From the NCBI RefSeq assembly GCF_035222375.1, contig NW_026946363.1, positions 1,612,001-1,676,000 of the forward strand: a DNA stretch of 64,000 bases. The letters are read 5' to 3'. How positions within the stretch are numbered: the stretch's first letter is position 1; each line of letters begins with the position of its first letter. Positions 45,351 through 55,975 of this stretch are shown piece after piece. Under the pieces are notes generated by a model. The model did not search any database. It was not told the origin of the DNA and saw only the letters and a program-made list of their open reading frames with translations. The position numbers and the translations under genes are program-made. The DNA is from Podospora pseudocomata (taxonomy: Eukaryota > Ascomycota > Sordariomycetes > Sordariales > Podosporaceae).

Positions 45351-46934
45351 ATGCCTAGAGACGATCTATCCATCGATTTCGTGCGCAAAATGCCACCAGT
45401 CGAGCAGCTTGACCCGGCACTAGTCCTGGATGAGTTTATCAACCGGGCTCAGAATCTTCCCGAGGAAGTTCGCTTTATGCAGGAGGAGCTTCGAGATAAG
45501 GAACTGCGGTATACGGCACTCAACAAGGAAAAGGACGAGCTGGATGAACGGTTACAGAAATGGATCAAGGCACATGGCAGCCACCAGCCCAACCCGAAGG
45601 AGGCAGAAATCCGCGCAAAGGCATTAAAGAACTATGACTTGCTTCAACAACTATCCGACGAAAAGCTTGCCCTCAGCGCCAAAGTACTACAGGCTATAGA
45701 GAAACACACCCGCCATCTCGACATACAAATCAAGATGTTGTATGACCGGAACGAGCCAGGATTTGCCGACCCGGATGAGCTGCCGTCTCTAATCCGCGCA
45801 AGCGCTGCCAATATCACAAACAGTCCCATTGTTCGCCCCCCAAGCGGCACCAACGGGTCTTCTCTCAGCCACCTTGCAAACAGTGTATCACAATCTTCCA
45901 TGCGTGGTTCCAACTCTCAGATTCGAAATACCCAGGCTCAACATCATGGCTCGGCCTCGGCCCCCGCAACCCCAGCAGCAAGCATGATCATGAATCGGCA
46001 AGCCCGCGAAGGGTCCGCCGGTCCTCCTAAACGTGGCCCCCGTCTCAACACAAGCCTCTCCAATCTCCCAACCACATCCTCCGGCCTGGCCCGCCATTCC
46101 TCCCTCGGCCCCGGCACCCCAAAGGGCCACACAACCGCGGCAGGAAACCAACGAGCCGGCAGCGCCGGCCCCAGAGCCTCATCTAAGGCATCAGGCTCTG
46201 GAGTCGCCAACCGCAAAGCCGGCACCCCCTCCAGCAGCTCGGGTCGCATCTCTGCCTCCCACAAAAAAGGCTCCTCCCTCGGTGGGAACGACCCCCGAAG
46301 CGGAACAGCCAACAAATCCGGCCTCTCCCGCGTCAAGCGCGCAGCAAAGAACTCTCCCTCCTCCACAGCGGAAAGTGAACTCTCAGACGCGGAATCGGCC
46401 GTCAGCGGCGAGGAAAGTGATGCTGCCCCATCAAGAAACAGCACCGGCAACAACGCAAGGGGAACCCCCTCTTTACCTCGTCAAAACTCGGGAAGCCACC
46501 AGTCTCTGAGTAATCAGCCCACAAGCAGCTCCACGAAGAACTCGCCTCACGCGGCTCACGTCCACAAGGCTGGCGGCGGCGGGCCGGGGAATCATCATGG
46601 CCCGCCACCGCCGTCGCACAACAGACATCATGATGACGACGATGCGATGGACATTGAGGAGGATGACGCGGGGGATGACAAGAAGTATTGCTCGTGTCGG
46701 AACGTGAGCTATGGGAACATGGTGGCGTGTGATAATGATGATTGTCCGTATGAGTGGTTTCATTGGGGGTGTGTGGGGTTGAAGAGCGAGCCGAACGGGA
46801 CGTGGTTTTGTCCTGACTGTAGTCGGGCCGCGGCTGGGGGGGATAATAGGAAGAAGGTTGTTGGTGGAGGGGGAGGGGGAGGTGGTGGGCATGGGAGTAG
46901 GCCGGGTGGTGGGGGGGTTGGTGTTGGGGCATGA
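45351..46934 (+). CDS. ING-family protein with C-terminal PHD finger (Yng2/Pho23-like)
   Basis: ING proteins read H3K4me3 through a PHD finger and are subunits of NuA4 acetyltransferase (Yng2) or Rpd3L deacetylase (Pho23). The single exon encodes 527 residues from [20 protein letters not shown], chosen because the ING N-terminus ([20 protein letters not shown]) follows at once. Residues 30 to about 145 form the helical ING domain. A long Ser/Asn/Pro-rich linker is next. The PHD finger lies near 445-490: [19 protein letters not shown], then WFHWGCVGL and WFCPDC, a complete C4HC3 set with the aromatic residues of the methyl-lysine cage (Y, W). The tail is Gly-rich. The N-terminal wording suggests fungal Yng2, but I cannot exclude Pho23 by eye. 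It is head-to-head with HOS2. Confidence 0.9.
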   Translation: MPRDDLSIDFVRKMPPVEQLDPALVLDEFINRAQNLPEEVRFMQEELRDKELRYTALNKEKDELDERLQKWIKAHGSHQPNPKEAEIRAKALKNYDLLQQLSDEKLALSAKVLQAIEKHTRHLDIQIKMLYDRNEPGFADPDELPSLIRASAANITNSPIVRPPSGTNGSSLSHLANSVSQSSMRGSNSQIRNTQAQHHGSASAPATPAASMIMNRQAREGSAGPPKRGPRLNTSLSNLPTTSSGLARHSSLGPGTPKGHTTAAGNQRAGSAGPRASSKASGSGVANRKAGTPSSSSGRISASHKKGSSLGGNDPRSGTANKSGLSRVKRAAKNSPSSTAESELSDAESAVSGEESDAAPSRNSTGNNARGTPSLPRQNSGSHQSLSNQPTSSSTKNSPHAAHVHKAGGGGPGNHHGPPPPSHNRHHDDDDAMDIEEDDAGDDKKYCSCRNVSYGNMVACDNDDCPYEWFHWGCVGLKSEPNGTWFCPDCSRAAAGGDNRKKVVGGGGGGGGGHGSRPGGGGVGVGA

Positions 46935-48039
46935 GGAGGGATGATAAGCAGCTGTTTTCTGGAATGTAGCGAGGATTTAGCATAGAAGGCGAAAGATGAC
47001 AAACTGGTTGCTTGTAGAGAGGCGCTTGATGTTTTGTGATTAAACTATTCCGGGTGTGTATATATGCTTCTTGTGTATGTTTGTTGTTCATTGCCAATCT
47101 AACCTGGCGAGAGCGAGCTACATTAGGGGGGGAAAGTTAATTAACACTACACCTAAAAAGTTCAATAGACGGCTTAGGTTAGAATACCTGCTCACCCGTC
47201 GCTGTATGTTTATTGGACCATGTATACAATCTGAAACTACACCATTCCTCATGCCCAAACGGCATGTACGTCGTGAAATACCTAAAGAAAAGTTCGTGTG
47301 ATATTACACTGCTAGGCTGTTATGCCTCACGACTAGGGCGGGCCCACTTGCCCCCAGAATATGTTATGACAAAAGATAGCTGGTTCAAAGAACCGAGAGT
47401 ATATTCATGGGCTTGTTCCAATATTTGCTGCTACCTATCTTGGTGTTTATGATGCTCTTGAAACACAAGAGACTGGACACTTTTCTTTCGAACAACATGA
47501 GACGAAATGCTGGGACGACTTCAGGCCGTACAACAGAAGCGCACAAACATAACCTCGGGATGAGCAAGAATGGAAGGAGCAATAAAGAAAGTTTCAAGGG
47601 CATCGTCTGCTCAAAGTAGCTCTCCCCACAAAAGCCAACCCAAGTACAAGATAATGTCATTCATATTCACCAATCACAAGCAGAGCAATATCATAAAAAC
47701 AAATTCTACAGGCTACCATTTACTATCCCATATCTTCCACAGGATCAAGCCTTCCGTGTGTATTTTTTTCTTCTTCCCCAACCTTCAACCACCGGGCAAA
47801 AGATACCCTGCCCTCAGATTACTTTTTAAACAACCAAAAAAAAAACACAAGTAATCCGTTCAAGTCCTTTCCCGTCTTTCCCACAACTCAAGGCTTAGAA
47901 CTCGCCATGGTATATCTACGCAATCCTGTTTCAAGGTGATGTCCAACCTGCAACAGAAGCAACAAAACCCAGCCAGTACTGTTAACGGCAACACAAAAAC
48001 CAAACGCTATGTCCCTGCCCGATCCTAACAAAAAACACC
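46935..48039. other. Intergenic region between convergent 3' ends
   Basis: It contains the 3' UTRs of the ING gene and UGP1. It is AT-richer than its surroundings, with A-runs near 47827-47850. No gene, RNA gene or clear repeat recognised. Confidence 0.45.
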
Positions 48040-50176
48040 TTAATGCTCAAGCAGACGCAAGCTACCCTGGACGACAACGTTCTCGAGGATGGATCCTGGG
48101 GGAATGTCGATGGTCTGACCCTCTGTCGCCACAATGATGACGGTACCCTTGAGGACGACACCGCGACCAAGGTTGACCGCACCGGTGATGGTGAGGTGGT
48201 CAAGCTCAATGATCTTGGGGATGCTGGGGATGCGCTTCTGGAAGTCGGACACCTTCTTGAAGTCACCACCGAGCTTGATCAGGGGAGCATCACCGAAGCG
48301 GGCTGTGCTCATCTGGAGCTGGCCGTGTTTGACGGTGTAGAGATCAGACTTGACAAGCATCAGATCAGAGCAAGTCTTGACGGGCAAGAAGCGGCGACGG
48401 GGAACGTTGACACCGTGGGCGTTCTTGAAGTGCTTGATGGCAGCACCAACAGCGGTCTCCAGCTGGAGAATGCTAATGTCCGACTCGCCCTTCTTATCAC
48501 CGGGGATGGTCTTGCCGTTGGGAATGATCTCCATCTCGAGCTCGTTATTCTCGACGACGCGCTTGATGGCCTTGACGTTCATCCAGATGTTGTTGGTGTT
48601 GAAGTACTTGAACTTCTTGATGGACTTGAACTCGTTGACATGCTCCTTGGGGACCTGGGCAATTTCGAGAAGGCGGACGCTGCCCTCATAGTCAATGATG
48701 GTACCACCCTTGACATCGGCCTTGGTCTTGTTGGTCAACTCCATGATGTACTCGGCTTCGCTCTCAACCATGTGCTGGAGAATGCGGAGATCAACAACGG
48801 CGCCGAGGTTGTCAGCGTTGGAAAGGAAGATGATCTCGATGCCACGGTCGATGAGCTGGTCAAGAACACCAGAGTTGTAGAGGGACTCGAAAACGTCACC
48901 GTGTCCGGGAGGATACCAGTCATGGAGAGCAGAGTCAAAGGACTTGGGGACTGGGAGGAGGGAGTCCTTGAAGATTCTGGGGTACCTCGACTGGTTAAAG
49001 GTAAGAATGTCGACGTTATGACCCTCATACTTCTTGATAATCGCCGCGGTATCATCGTGGGTGTTGAAAGAGTTCATGAGGAGAATGGGGACGTTGGAGC
49101 CGTAGCTGCGGTTGAGGTGCTCGACCTGGCGGACGGACATGTCAAGGAAAGACATGCCATCACGGACCTCGATGACCGATTTGGGACCAACGCAACCCAT
49201 GGAGGTACCGAGACCACCGTTGAGCTTGAGAACAGCAAGCTTGTTGAGGAAGCCAACAGACTCGGAGTGGGCCAAGTCCTCGTAATCGACGACCTGGCCA
49301 GCAGCGGGAGGAGCAATGCGGTCCCACGAGCTATTATTTCCTGTCAGCCACATGATCTTTGTTCAGCCAATTCTGAGGAACACATACACCTCGTTGCCCT
49401 TAGCCTTGTCATTGAGATAGCGGCGGAACAAGGAGAAGAAGTTGTCCATCTCGGTCTCGAACAGTTTTTTCTCCTTGGGGTCCTTCACGGTCTCGGCGAG
49501 GTTGGTGAGAGCATTGCGCATCTGGGCAGCAGCAATGTTGGTCGAGGTGTTCTCGAAAGCCTGGTGGAAAATTGCGGGTTAGTCTGACGTCATTGAAGCC
49601 ATTGTGCCAGTGCATGGCAGAAAGAAACCCATTAATGCTGTTGTTGTCCCCTCGACGGACAGCCCCGGTCCCATATTGTCCACAGCGGTATTCTCTCGGA
49701 GTTATTACGGATAGATTGTTCGTGCACAGCTTGTCCAACAGTTGGGATCCTGTCTTGGGAAGGGCCGGGAGATTGCGCCGTTGGAGCAGCTCCACCTTTC
49801 GAGTCGGACAACAAGGCAGTTCGGGAGACAGAGCGGGCGGCCGGGCCGTGTTCTTTTTCGGTGATGATGTTGGTGAACCCGTGACAGGCGGATGATGCAC
49901 GTCACAGAAGCAGTTGCTCGCTTGTGCCACGGACTGGAGCAAGCCGTGGTCCTGCTCGGATCCTCCTTTGTTGGGGAGCGGCACCGACTCTGCAGAACCC
50001 GTCCTCGCACTCGTCCAAGAGAACAACACACCAGCAGAAGGGATGGGAATAGGAGATGTGCAAAAACTAACCATGTGGGAACGAGTCTTGCCATGATGTC
50101 TCTTGGCAAACTCCTGCTCGTCGCCGTTGCCGGGCTTGAGGTGGGATGGGAGAGCGCTCTTAATCGCCTGTGCCAT
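48040..50176 (-). CDS. UGP1: UTP-glucose-1-phosphate uridylyltransferase
   Basis: The enzyme makes UDP-glucose from UTP and glucose-1-phosphate for glucan, glycogen, trehalose and glycosylation. Exons 50176-50072, 49560-49388 and 49330-48040 give 522 residues. Exon 1 encodes [20 protein letters not shown] up to TRSHM, exon 2 continues [20 protein letters not shown], and exon 3 begins at SWDRIAPP; all phases agree (second donor GTATGT). The nucleotide-binding signature [20 protein letters not shown], the [14 protein letters not shown] segment and the C-terminal left-handed beta-helix ([20 protein letters not shown]) are clear. The first intron is 511 nt, far longer than others here. The gene converges on the ING gene. 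Confidence 0.95.
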
Positions 50177-52961
50177 TTTCGCCGTGTGATTGGTGAAGAT
50201 GCTTTGGGCGGACTGGAAGAATGGGAGAGCTATGTTGGCGGTGAGAAGAGGAAAAGAGAAAAAGTGGTTTGGTTGAAGAGGTGTTGGGAGGAAGTTCGAT
50301 GACGATGGAGGGGGAAGTTACAGATGTAGTAGCTGTTGGGCAGGTGCTGTTTTACGAGATAAATTAGCCGGTTGACGTAATAAAAGGAGTTGACAGGCCT
50401 TGAAATAGGAGCAGGATCAACCTGGATAGACCCTCTTTCCTGCAGTGGAACTGGCGAATTGCAAGCAATCACATGGGGGAAGGGGGTGGAAGCTCGAGAT
50501 GAACAGATCCAGATGAGGGCGGGGGGGCGGGAAGAGGGGGAGGGGTTCCCAACATCCAGGTAGCTCCAACTTTCAAGTAACCTGGAAGACGTACCTGTAA
50601 CTATTCTCAAGCTTGCAGCAGCTCCGACGGCTCACAGTGGTTTGAACCTTGAGGATGGACGGATGGAAAGAGAAGAAGGACGTGGAATGCAGAGCTCAAG
50701 AGGGTGCCCCTGAATCTTGAAGGTTTTAATACCTGAGTAGTAGGTGGTGAGTTACGAATGTCGGCAAGGAGAAGCATTGGGCCATAGCAGCTCAATCGGG
50801 CAAAAAGCTATTGTTAGTGCATCAGGTACCCGAACTGCCGCTCCTGTCAGACGAGGATCACTTCTGCGAGTGGCGTCACCACAGGCAGGGGCATCTTGAT
50901 ACCACAACTGACCACCCACCACCAGCTGAGCTTCGAGTTTTCCGCCAATTCTCACGGCACGGAACCCAATGGTAGGTGCAGAAGCTTTGCAGCTCTTCAA
51001 ACGTTGCTGCACTGTTTGATCCGTGTCACGGTGACATGTTGTCTGATTTCTGAAGCGCAACTCCCGCGCCGGAAATCGCGGGGTACTAACTAGGCTTCGA
51101 TACTTATGGAGCCTACCTACAGAATGATGCCGTCACAGTAACCTGTTGACAGTTGCACAAAGAAATCAGAAAAACCATCCGGTGCTGAGATATCATCCGA
51201 TATATCGAGTCGCATGAACACGCCGCCTTCTCAAAACTGAAGTGCTGAACAAGCCTCCTCCTTCCATCGACGAAGTCTGGATATGAATATTGGCCTGTGC
51301 CGCCTAGTACCCGATTCCTTAACAGCTGGGCCAAAACTACCCCTCTCCCACACGGTAGCATTGCCAGGAAGCCCCTGCTGGTTGCCATGGTGTCTGGCAA
51401 ACCCGAGAACTAAAGCTTCAGCCCAACGGGAGCTAAAAACAGATGATGGGCTCGCTGTCATAACCCAAGTTCCACCAGCCCATCAACCGGGAAATTTGAT
51501 GCCGCCTCGATCAGGAGTCGAGGCACCTCAGTTATTCGCCAGGCAAACGGCGAGCGGGATGCTGCTTGGAATTATTTTATTGTCATATCGATATCTCTCC
51601 TATCTGGAGGGCGTTTTTCTTTTCTTTTTTTTGTTGGTGGCGGGCTGTCGAGTAGATCCAGCCACTATCACGAGCTGTCAGATATAAAACACCACCACAA
51701 GATATCAGACCTCCTTCAGCTCCCCCAACTCGGCCCGTTATCGTCCAGAGCCCTTTCAGAGGGAGGGAATAAAGGCAACGTCGTATTTTCTGGAAAATAT
51801 CGCATCTCGCCACGAAAATGACGGGCCAGTGTCCCTCGTTCCGAGCTCCACCAGGTTTTTATTGAGAACGGTCGCTTCGTGAGTTGACGGCTTCCAGATG
51901 CAAGGCATAAAGAAAGGAGGTGCAAGGCTGCCCAGCTGCTACCCCCAGCACTGCCGCAAAATGAATGGGTCCCAGAACAGATGCATGGAATCTCGGAATC
52001 TCGCGATCGCGCTCCGCCGATGAAGAAAGGGACCCACGTGGGGAAAGGAGCCAAGTTGTTTTGTCTCTCCTTTTCGACGAAGCGTGATATCGGTACCCGA
52101 GACATTTTCGTCCGTTTCTTGAGTGAGGGACATGGTGAAAGTCATTGCCACTTTTCGGTTGCCGTGTATCGTTATCTCTCTCATTCATGACGATCCGGTC
52201 AATATATCTTTTGCAATATGCAGAGGAAAAGCAAACAAGAAACAAACAGCAACCCGCCACGAAGCAAACGGCCCACAGGGTCCCCTCGCTTCGATGTCCC
52301 CTAGCCTCCAATGCTCCGGCCCAGTCCAGAGTGATCCAAGATCTTGGGACTATCGGACAGTGTCCAATCTGATGGGAACGTGCAGCTATTTGTGGTCTGC
52401 ACTAGGCCGAGAAAACAATAGCCCCAGGCCGTAGATTTTTCTGGGAGCACCAGGGGGCTAAGACAGGTCTCGGTCCGGCCCCCTCGCTGTCTCTCGGTAC
52501 GAGGTCCGGGATTGCCAAGCATGAAATGTCGGCCCCACTCGGCCGGAGATTCGCCGTCCACCCACTCTGCTCCGGGGTGTGAGCCCACTGGACTCCGCTC
52601 TTTCAGCTTCCGTTGTGTTGCGCCTGCCCTTTGCGATTGTCCCTGATCAGCCCATGCAAGCCACCCAGGCTGCAAGCCTCACGACGGACTTTCTTCAGCT
52701 GTCTGCATTCCTTCCAGGTTGTTGGGCCTCCCTACGGTATGTGGGGCACTGTAGGCCCAACGAATATCAGCAAGCCACTGCCGCCTGCATTCGAACTGGA
52801 GTCTATCGTTCGGGACCGACGACGATCAAGTCACTTCTGACAACCTCAAACACCGAGCCAATCGTATCTCACCTCTCCTTCTGCATCCACCTTGTCTCAC
52901 TTCTCTCTTCTTCAACCTGTCGTCTCTTGCGTGTAAAACACTCCCCCCACCCCCACGAACC
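50177..52961. other. Long divergent upstream region of UGP1 and the Gig1-like gene
   Basis: About 2.8 kb lies between two divergent starts. Open frames (for example 51283-51687 plus, 51859-52311 minus, 52579-52992 plus) have no domain content. A T-rich tract near 51616-51631 and CCCC-rich leader sequence before 52962 are the only compositional features I noted. No RNA gene was recognised. Confidence 0.45.
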
Positions 52962-53756
52962 ATGGGCAGCACATCTGATGATCCCCCAATGACATCCACC
53001 ACCAACACCACCAACGGCGATGCTACCACCTCTTCCCCCAATGGCACCAACTCCTCAGAAGAACAATCCCGCAAAGATGAAGAAGACATCCCTTACTGGA
53101 ACGTAAACGTCCCCCCCCACCTCCGCACCCAAACCTGCCCCTCCTACCTCCTCAACCTCAACCCAAAAGACCTCTCCATAATCTCCACCCCCGACTCCCA
53201 CTACGAAATCGAATCCTGGCCCACGGTCCTCTCCAAGATCCGGTCGTACCGCCCCGACCTCTTCCAGCGCATCCCCTCGGACCTCCGCCGCTACCACGAG
53301 TTTTGTTATAATATCAAGCAGCAGTACGGCTCCGTCATGAACTTTATCCTCTCGCAGCGTCTCGGTTGGGAGCACCCCATCATCCCCAAGGGTGACGAGC
53401 CGTTTGAGTGTGAGGAGGATGTCAAGATACTCCGGAATGACTGGCCGTATGGTATAGATGGCAAGATTGTCCATCTGGTGGTGTGGGTCAAGTTTGAGCT
53501 CGAGGCCGAGGGGGAAAAGGGGGATTTGACGGAGAAAGAGACAAAGGTGGTGGGGGAGTGGGTGAGGAAGAAGTTTGTGGTGGAGGGGGGGTTGGAGGAG
53601 GGGAGGGTTGTTTGGTTCAGGAATTGGACCTGTTTGAAGTCTGTCAAGAGTGTGGAGCATTTTCATGTCATGCTGTTTGATCCAGACAAAGAGTTGGTGG
53701 ATGGGTTGACGGGGGGGGATGTGCCGCTTTGTCAGAGGGTCAAGTTGAGTATATGA
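52962..53756 (+). CDS. GIG1: DUF3605 protein, N-acetylglucosamine-induced protein 1-like
   Basis: The single exon encodes 264 residues. The first 45 are Thr/Ser/Asn-rich. The DUF3605 domain covers most of the rest: IPYWNVNVPPHLRTQTCPSY, then FQRIPSDLRRYHEFCYNIKQ, QYGSVMNFILSQRLGWEHP, the acidic DVKILRNDWPYGID, and near the end WFRNWTCLKSVKSVEHFHVM. Candida Gig1, the namesake, is induced by N-acetylglucosamine; its biochemistry is not established. The family call is firm, the link to GlcNAc only by homology. The gene converges on the FolB gene with 311 bp between stops. Confidence 0.88.
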   Translation: MGSTSDDPPMTSTTNTTNGDATTSSPNGTNSSEEQSRKDEEDIPYWNVNVPPHLRTQTCPSYLLNLNPKDLSIISTPDSHYEIESWPTVLSKIRSYRPDLFQRIPSDLRRYHEFCYNIKQQYGSVMNFILSQRLGWEHPIIPKGDEPFECEEDVKILRNDWPYGIDGKIVHLVVWVKFELEAEGEKGDLTEKETKVVGEWVRKKFVVEGGLEEGRVVWFRNWTCLKSVKSVEHFHVMLFDPDKELVDGLTGGDVPLCQRVKLSI

Positions 53757-54067
53757 GAGAGGGTTGGTCAAGTTTTTGAGAGCAGGTGGGGGTGTATGAG
53801 TAGGAGGTATACAGTACTCCTACTCAGTGGGGGCAACAGGACAGCATGTGTGAGGTTGGACAGACAGAGGCAGGGTTTACCTAATTTTTAGTATTCGATA
53901 TCATCATTTCCTTTGGGGTTTTAGAAGGGGGGAGCCGCTAGACGACCTTGAGAATGGGACACTTTGAATTTCGGTGTTGAGGTGTAAGATAGAGAGGGAG
54001 GTTCAAATAGACTGGGGACAACTGCTTCAAGCAATGCTAGATGAACACTTTGATGCCGTACAACAAA
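53757..54067. other. Short spacer between convergent 3' ends
   Basis: Only 3' UTR sequence of the two flanking genes is expected here. No other feature seen. Confidence 0.6.
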
Positions 54068-55035
54068 TCACCTATAATAATCCTTCACCACTCTCCTCAC
54101 CTCCACAACCGGACACTCGGCCAACGGAACCGCAATCGGCTTCTCGATTTTTACTCTGACGGTGTAATCCTCCCCATTGACAAAAACCTCCTCCACCTTG
54201 TCAATCAAGTGGGCCCCCAACGCTTCCAACGTCTCGAATGATGACTCCTCCAGCGCCTATTTCACTCAATCAGCATTTCTATCCCATCCCCTTTTCTTTT
54301 TTTGCTTCATCTTTCACTCACCTTCACAACCGCCTTTTCAACCCTGACATACCTATCCCCCCTCACCTTGATCCCCTCAATCCCCACCGTAACAACCAAC
54401 ATCTGCCTCGCTTCCCGCTCGTTAGGGTTAACCCCGACCAACGTCGGCACTCCGAGTCTGGTGATCTCCATCCCTAGCGCGCGGGCGGTCATTTTTCCCG
54501 TGTTGTCAAACCCCGCGCTTGCGGTGAGACTCACACCTTCGCCGAGCAAGCTCGCTTTTGGAAGCGTCAGCTTCACACCCAGAAACCCGATCCTATCTAA
54601 ACTCCCCCCCAAAAAAGGGGTTCCGTCCCCCCTGACACCATCGATAGACAACCCAGTGAGATGAACGAATATCTGGTTCAGCACCGAGATCGCATCCCCC
54701 TCGTCCTCCTCTAAAGAAGAAATGGCGGCTGTAGAATTAGGGCCGAAGTAAGTCTCTACAGTGTCGAGGAGTGCCTTTGATAAATTGCCGTAGTGGATCG
54801 TGTCCTCGCCTAGCTTGTCGGTTGCGGAGGCGGTTTCAAAGGGGGAGGTGAAACTGATCTCTGCCGAGAGGAGGAGGGGTTGGGGGCGGAGGGGGCGGTC
54901 CCAGGCGTCTGTGGCTGCGCGGAGGAGGGTGCTGGATAGGTTCTTGACTGAGACTGCTGCTGGGAGGAGGTCGGCGGTGGTGAGGGAGCGGAGGGCGGGG
55001 GTTGGGAGGAGGAGGATGGATGTGGGGGTTGACAT
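54068..55035 (-). CDS. FolB-domain (dihydroneopterin aldolase/epimerase-like) protein
   Basis: Exons 55035-54322 and 54256-54068, joined by a 65-nt intron (donor GTGAGT, branch CTGAT, acceptor AATAG), give 300 residues. The FolB tunnelling fold is indicated by VSVKNLSSTLLRAATDAWDR, the LLLSAEISF strand, EDTIHYGNLSKALLDTVETY (the usual substrate-pocket region) and a second half ending in YTVRVKIEKPIAVPLAECP. Fungal folate synthesis normally uses a trifunctional FOL1; this stand-alone FolB-type protein is a separate, poorly studied group, so aldolase activity is not assured. Many residues in the first half are Ser/Leu/Ala-rich. Confidence 0.82.
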
Positions 55036-55975
55036 TTTGGGGGGGTGGTGAAGGTGGGTGAGAAAGATATGGTGCTAGTTGGTGGGGGGGTGGTGAAAGT
55101 ACTTTAACGAAACAGTGACTGAGTGGGTTGTTAAGAGGTGTGAGTGAGGTGAGTGAGGGCGAGACTGTTGTGGTGTTGCGGGGTACCTATCTCTGTAATT
55201 GTGAGTCAAGCGAATTCAGAGGGTTTATCAGAGAAAACTTACCTTGAAAATAATCTCAGGGCCGATGTGAAGAAAGAGAACCTGATTGACACAACTTTCA
55301 AGTCTTCGTCAAAATGGAAGGTGAGAAAATCGTATGACGCAATCTTGTCAAAGTGGAGGGGTGTGGAAGAGTGAGTGAGGGTGAGAGAGGATGGATGGAG
55401 GGGTCGTCGCTGATAAGAGAAATCCCCTGAATGGCGATAAGAACAACATTTATGGTTCAACACCAGCTCTCTTTCCACAACCTGAACCCTCTTTTGGTAT
55501 GAAGAGCGCAATTTTACTTTGTTTTCTCACTTGGATGTAGGTATTCGAGCGGAACACGAGTGTCAATACCACTGTTCGTGAGAAGAAGCCTAATTCTATT
55601 CCGCATGTCATAAGAGCAAATATCATCAACGCCCACCCAAACCCTCAACCAACTACGATCATACCCACATTCGGCCGTGAAATTTGAAAGATGAAACAAG
55701 AATAAGATAAACCCAGACAACACTATTCCGCTATCATTCAAGACCCCAAATGAACTAACCACCTCATGAGAAGAGAACACAAAAAGGGGTATATACTTCA
55801 ACAAGCCATCCCACCAAATCCAGCTCCATGACCAAGCAGATACACCAAAAACCTAAAACATCTCGGTACAAAACTGGGTATCTCGTACTCAATCAAATCC
55901 CAACCAAATGACTTTTTTCTTTCGTAATCATCAAAATCAACAAACACTAGCAAACCTCAATGAACGAAAACAACA
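55036..55975. other. Intergenic region downstream of the zinc-finger gene
   Basis: It contains the promoter of the FolB gene and the 3' flank of the C2H2 gene. Frames here are short and unremarkable. Nothing else supported. Confidence 0.5.

Noticed and set aside
48043-49587. 514-codon open frame on the plus strand
   Set aside because: Antisense of UGP1; the UGP1 strand carries the conserved nucleotide-binding motif and correct splicing.
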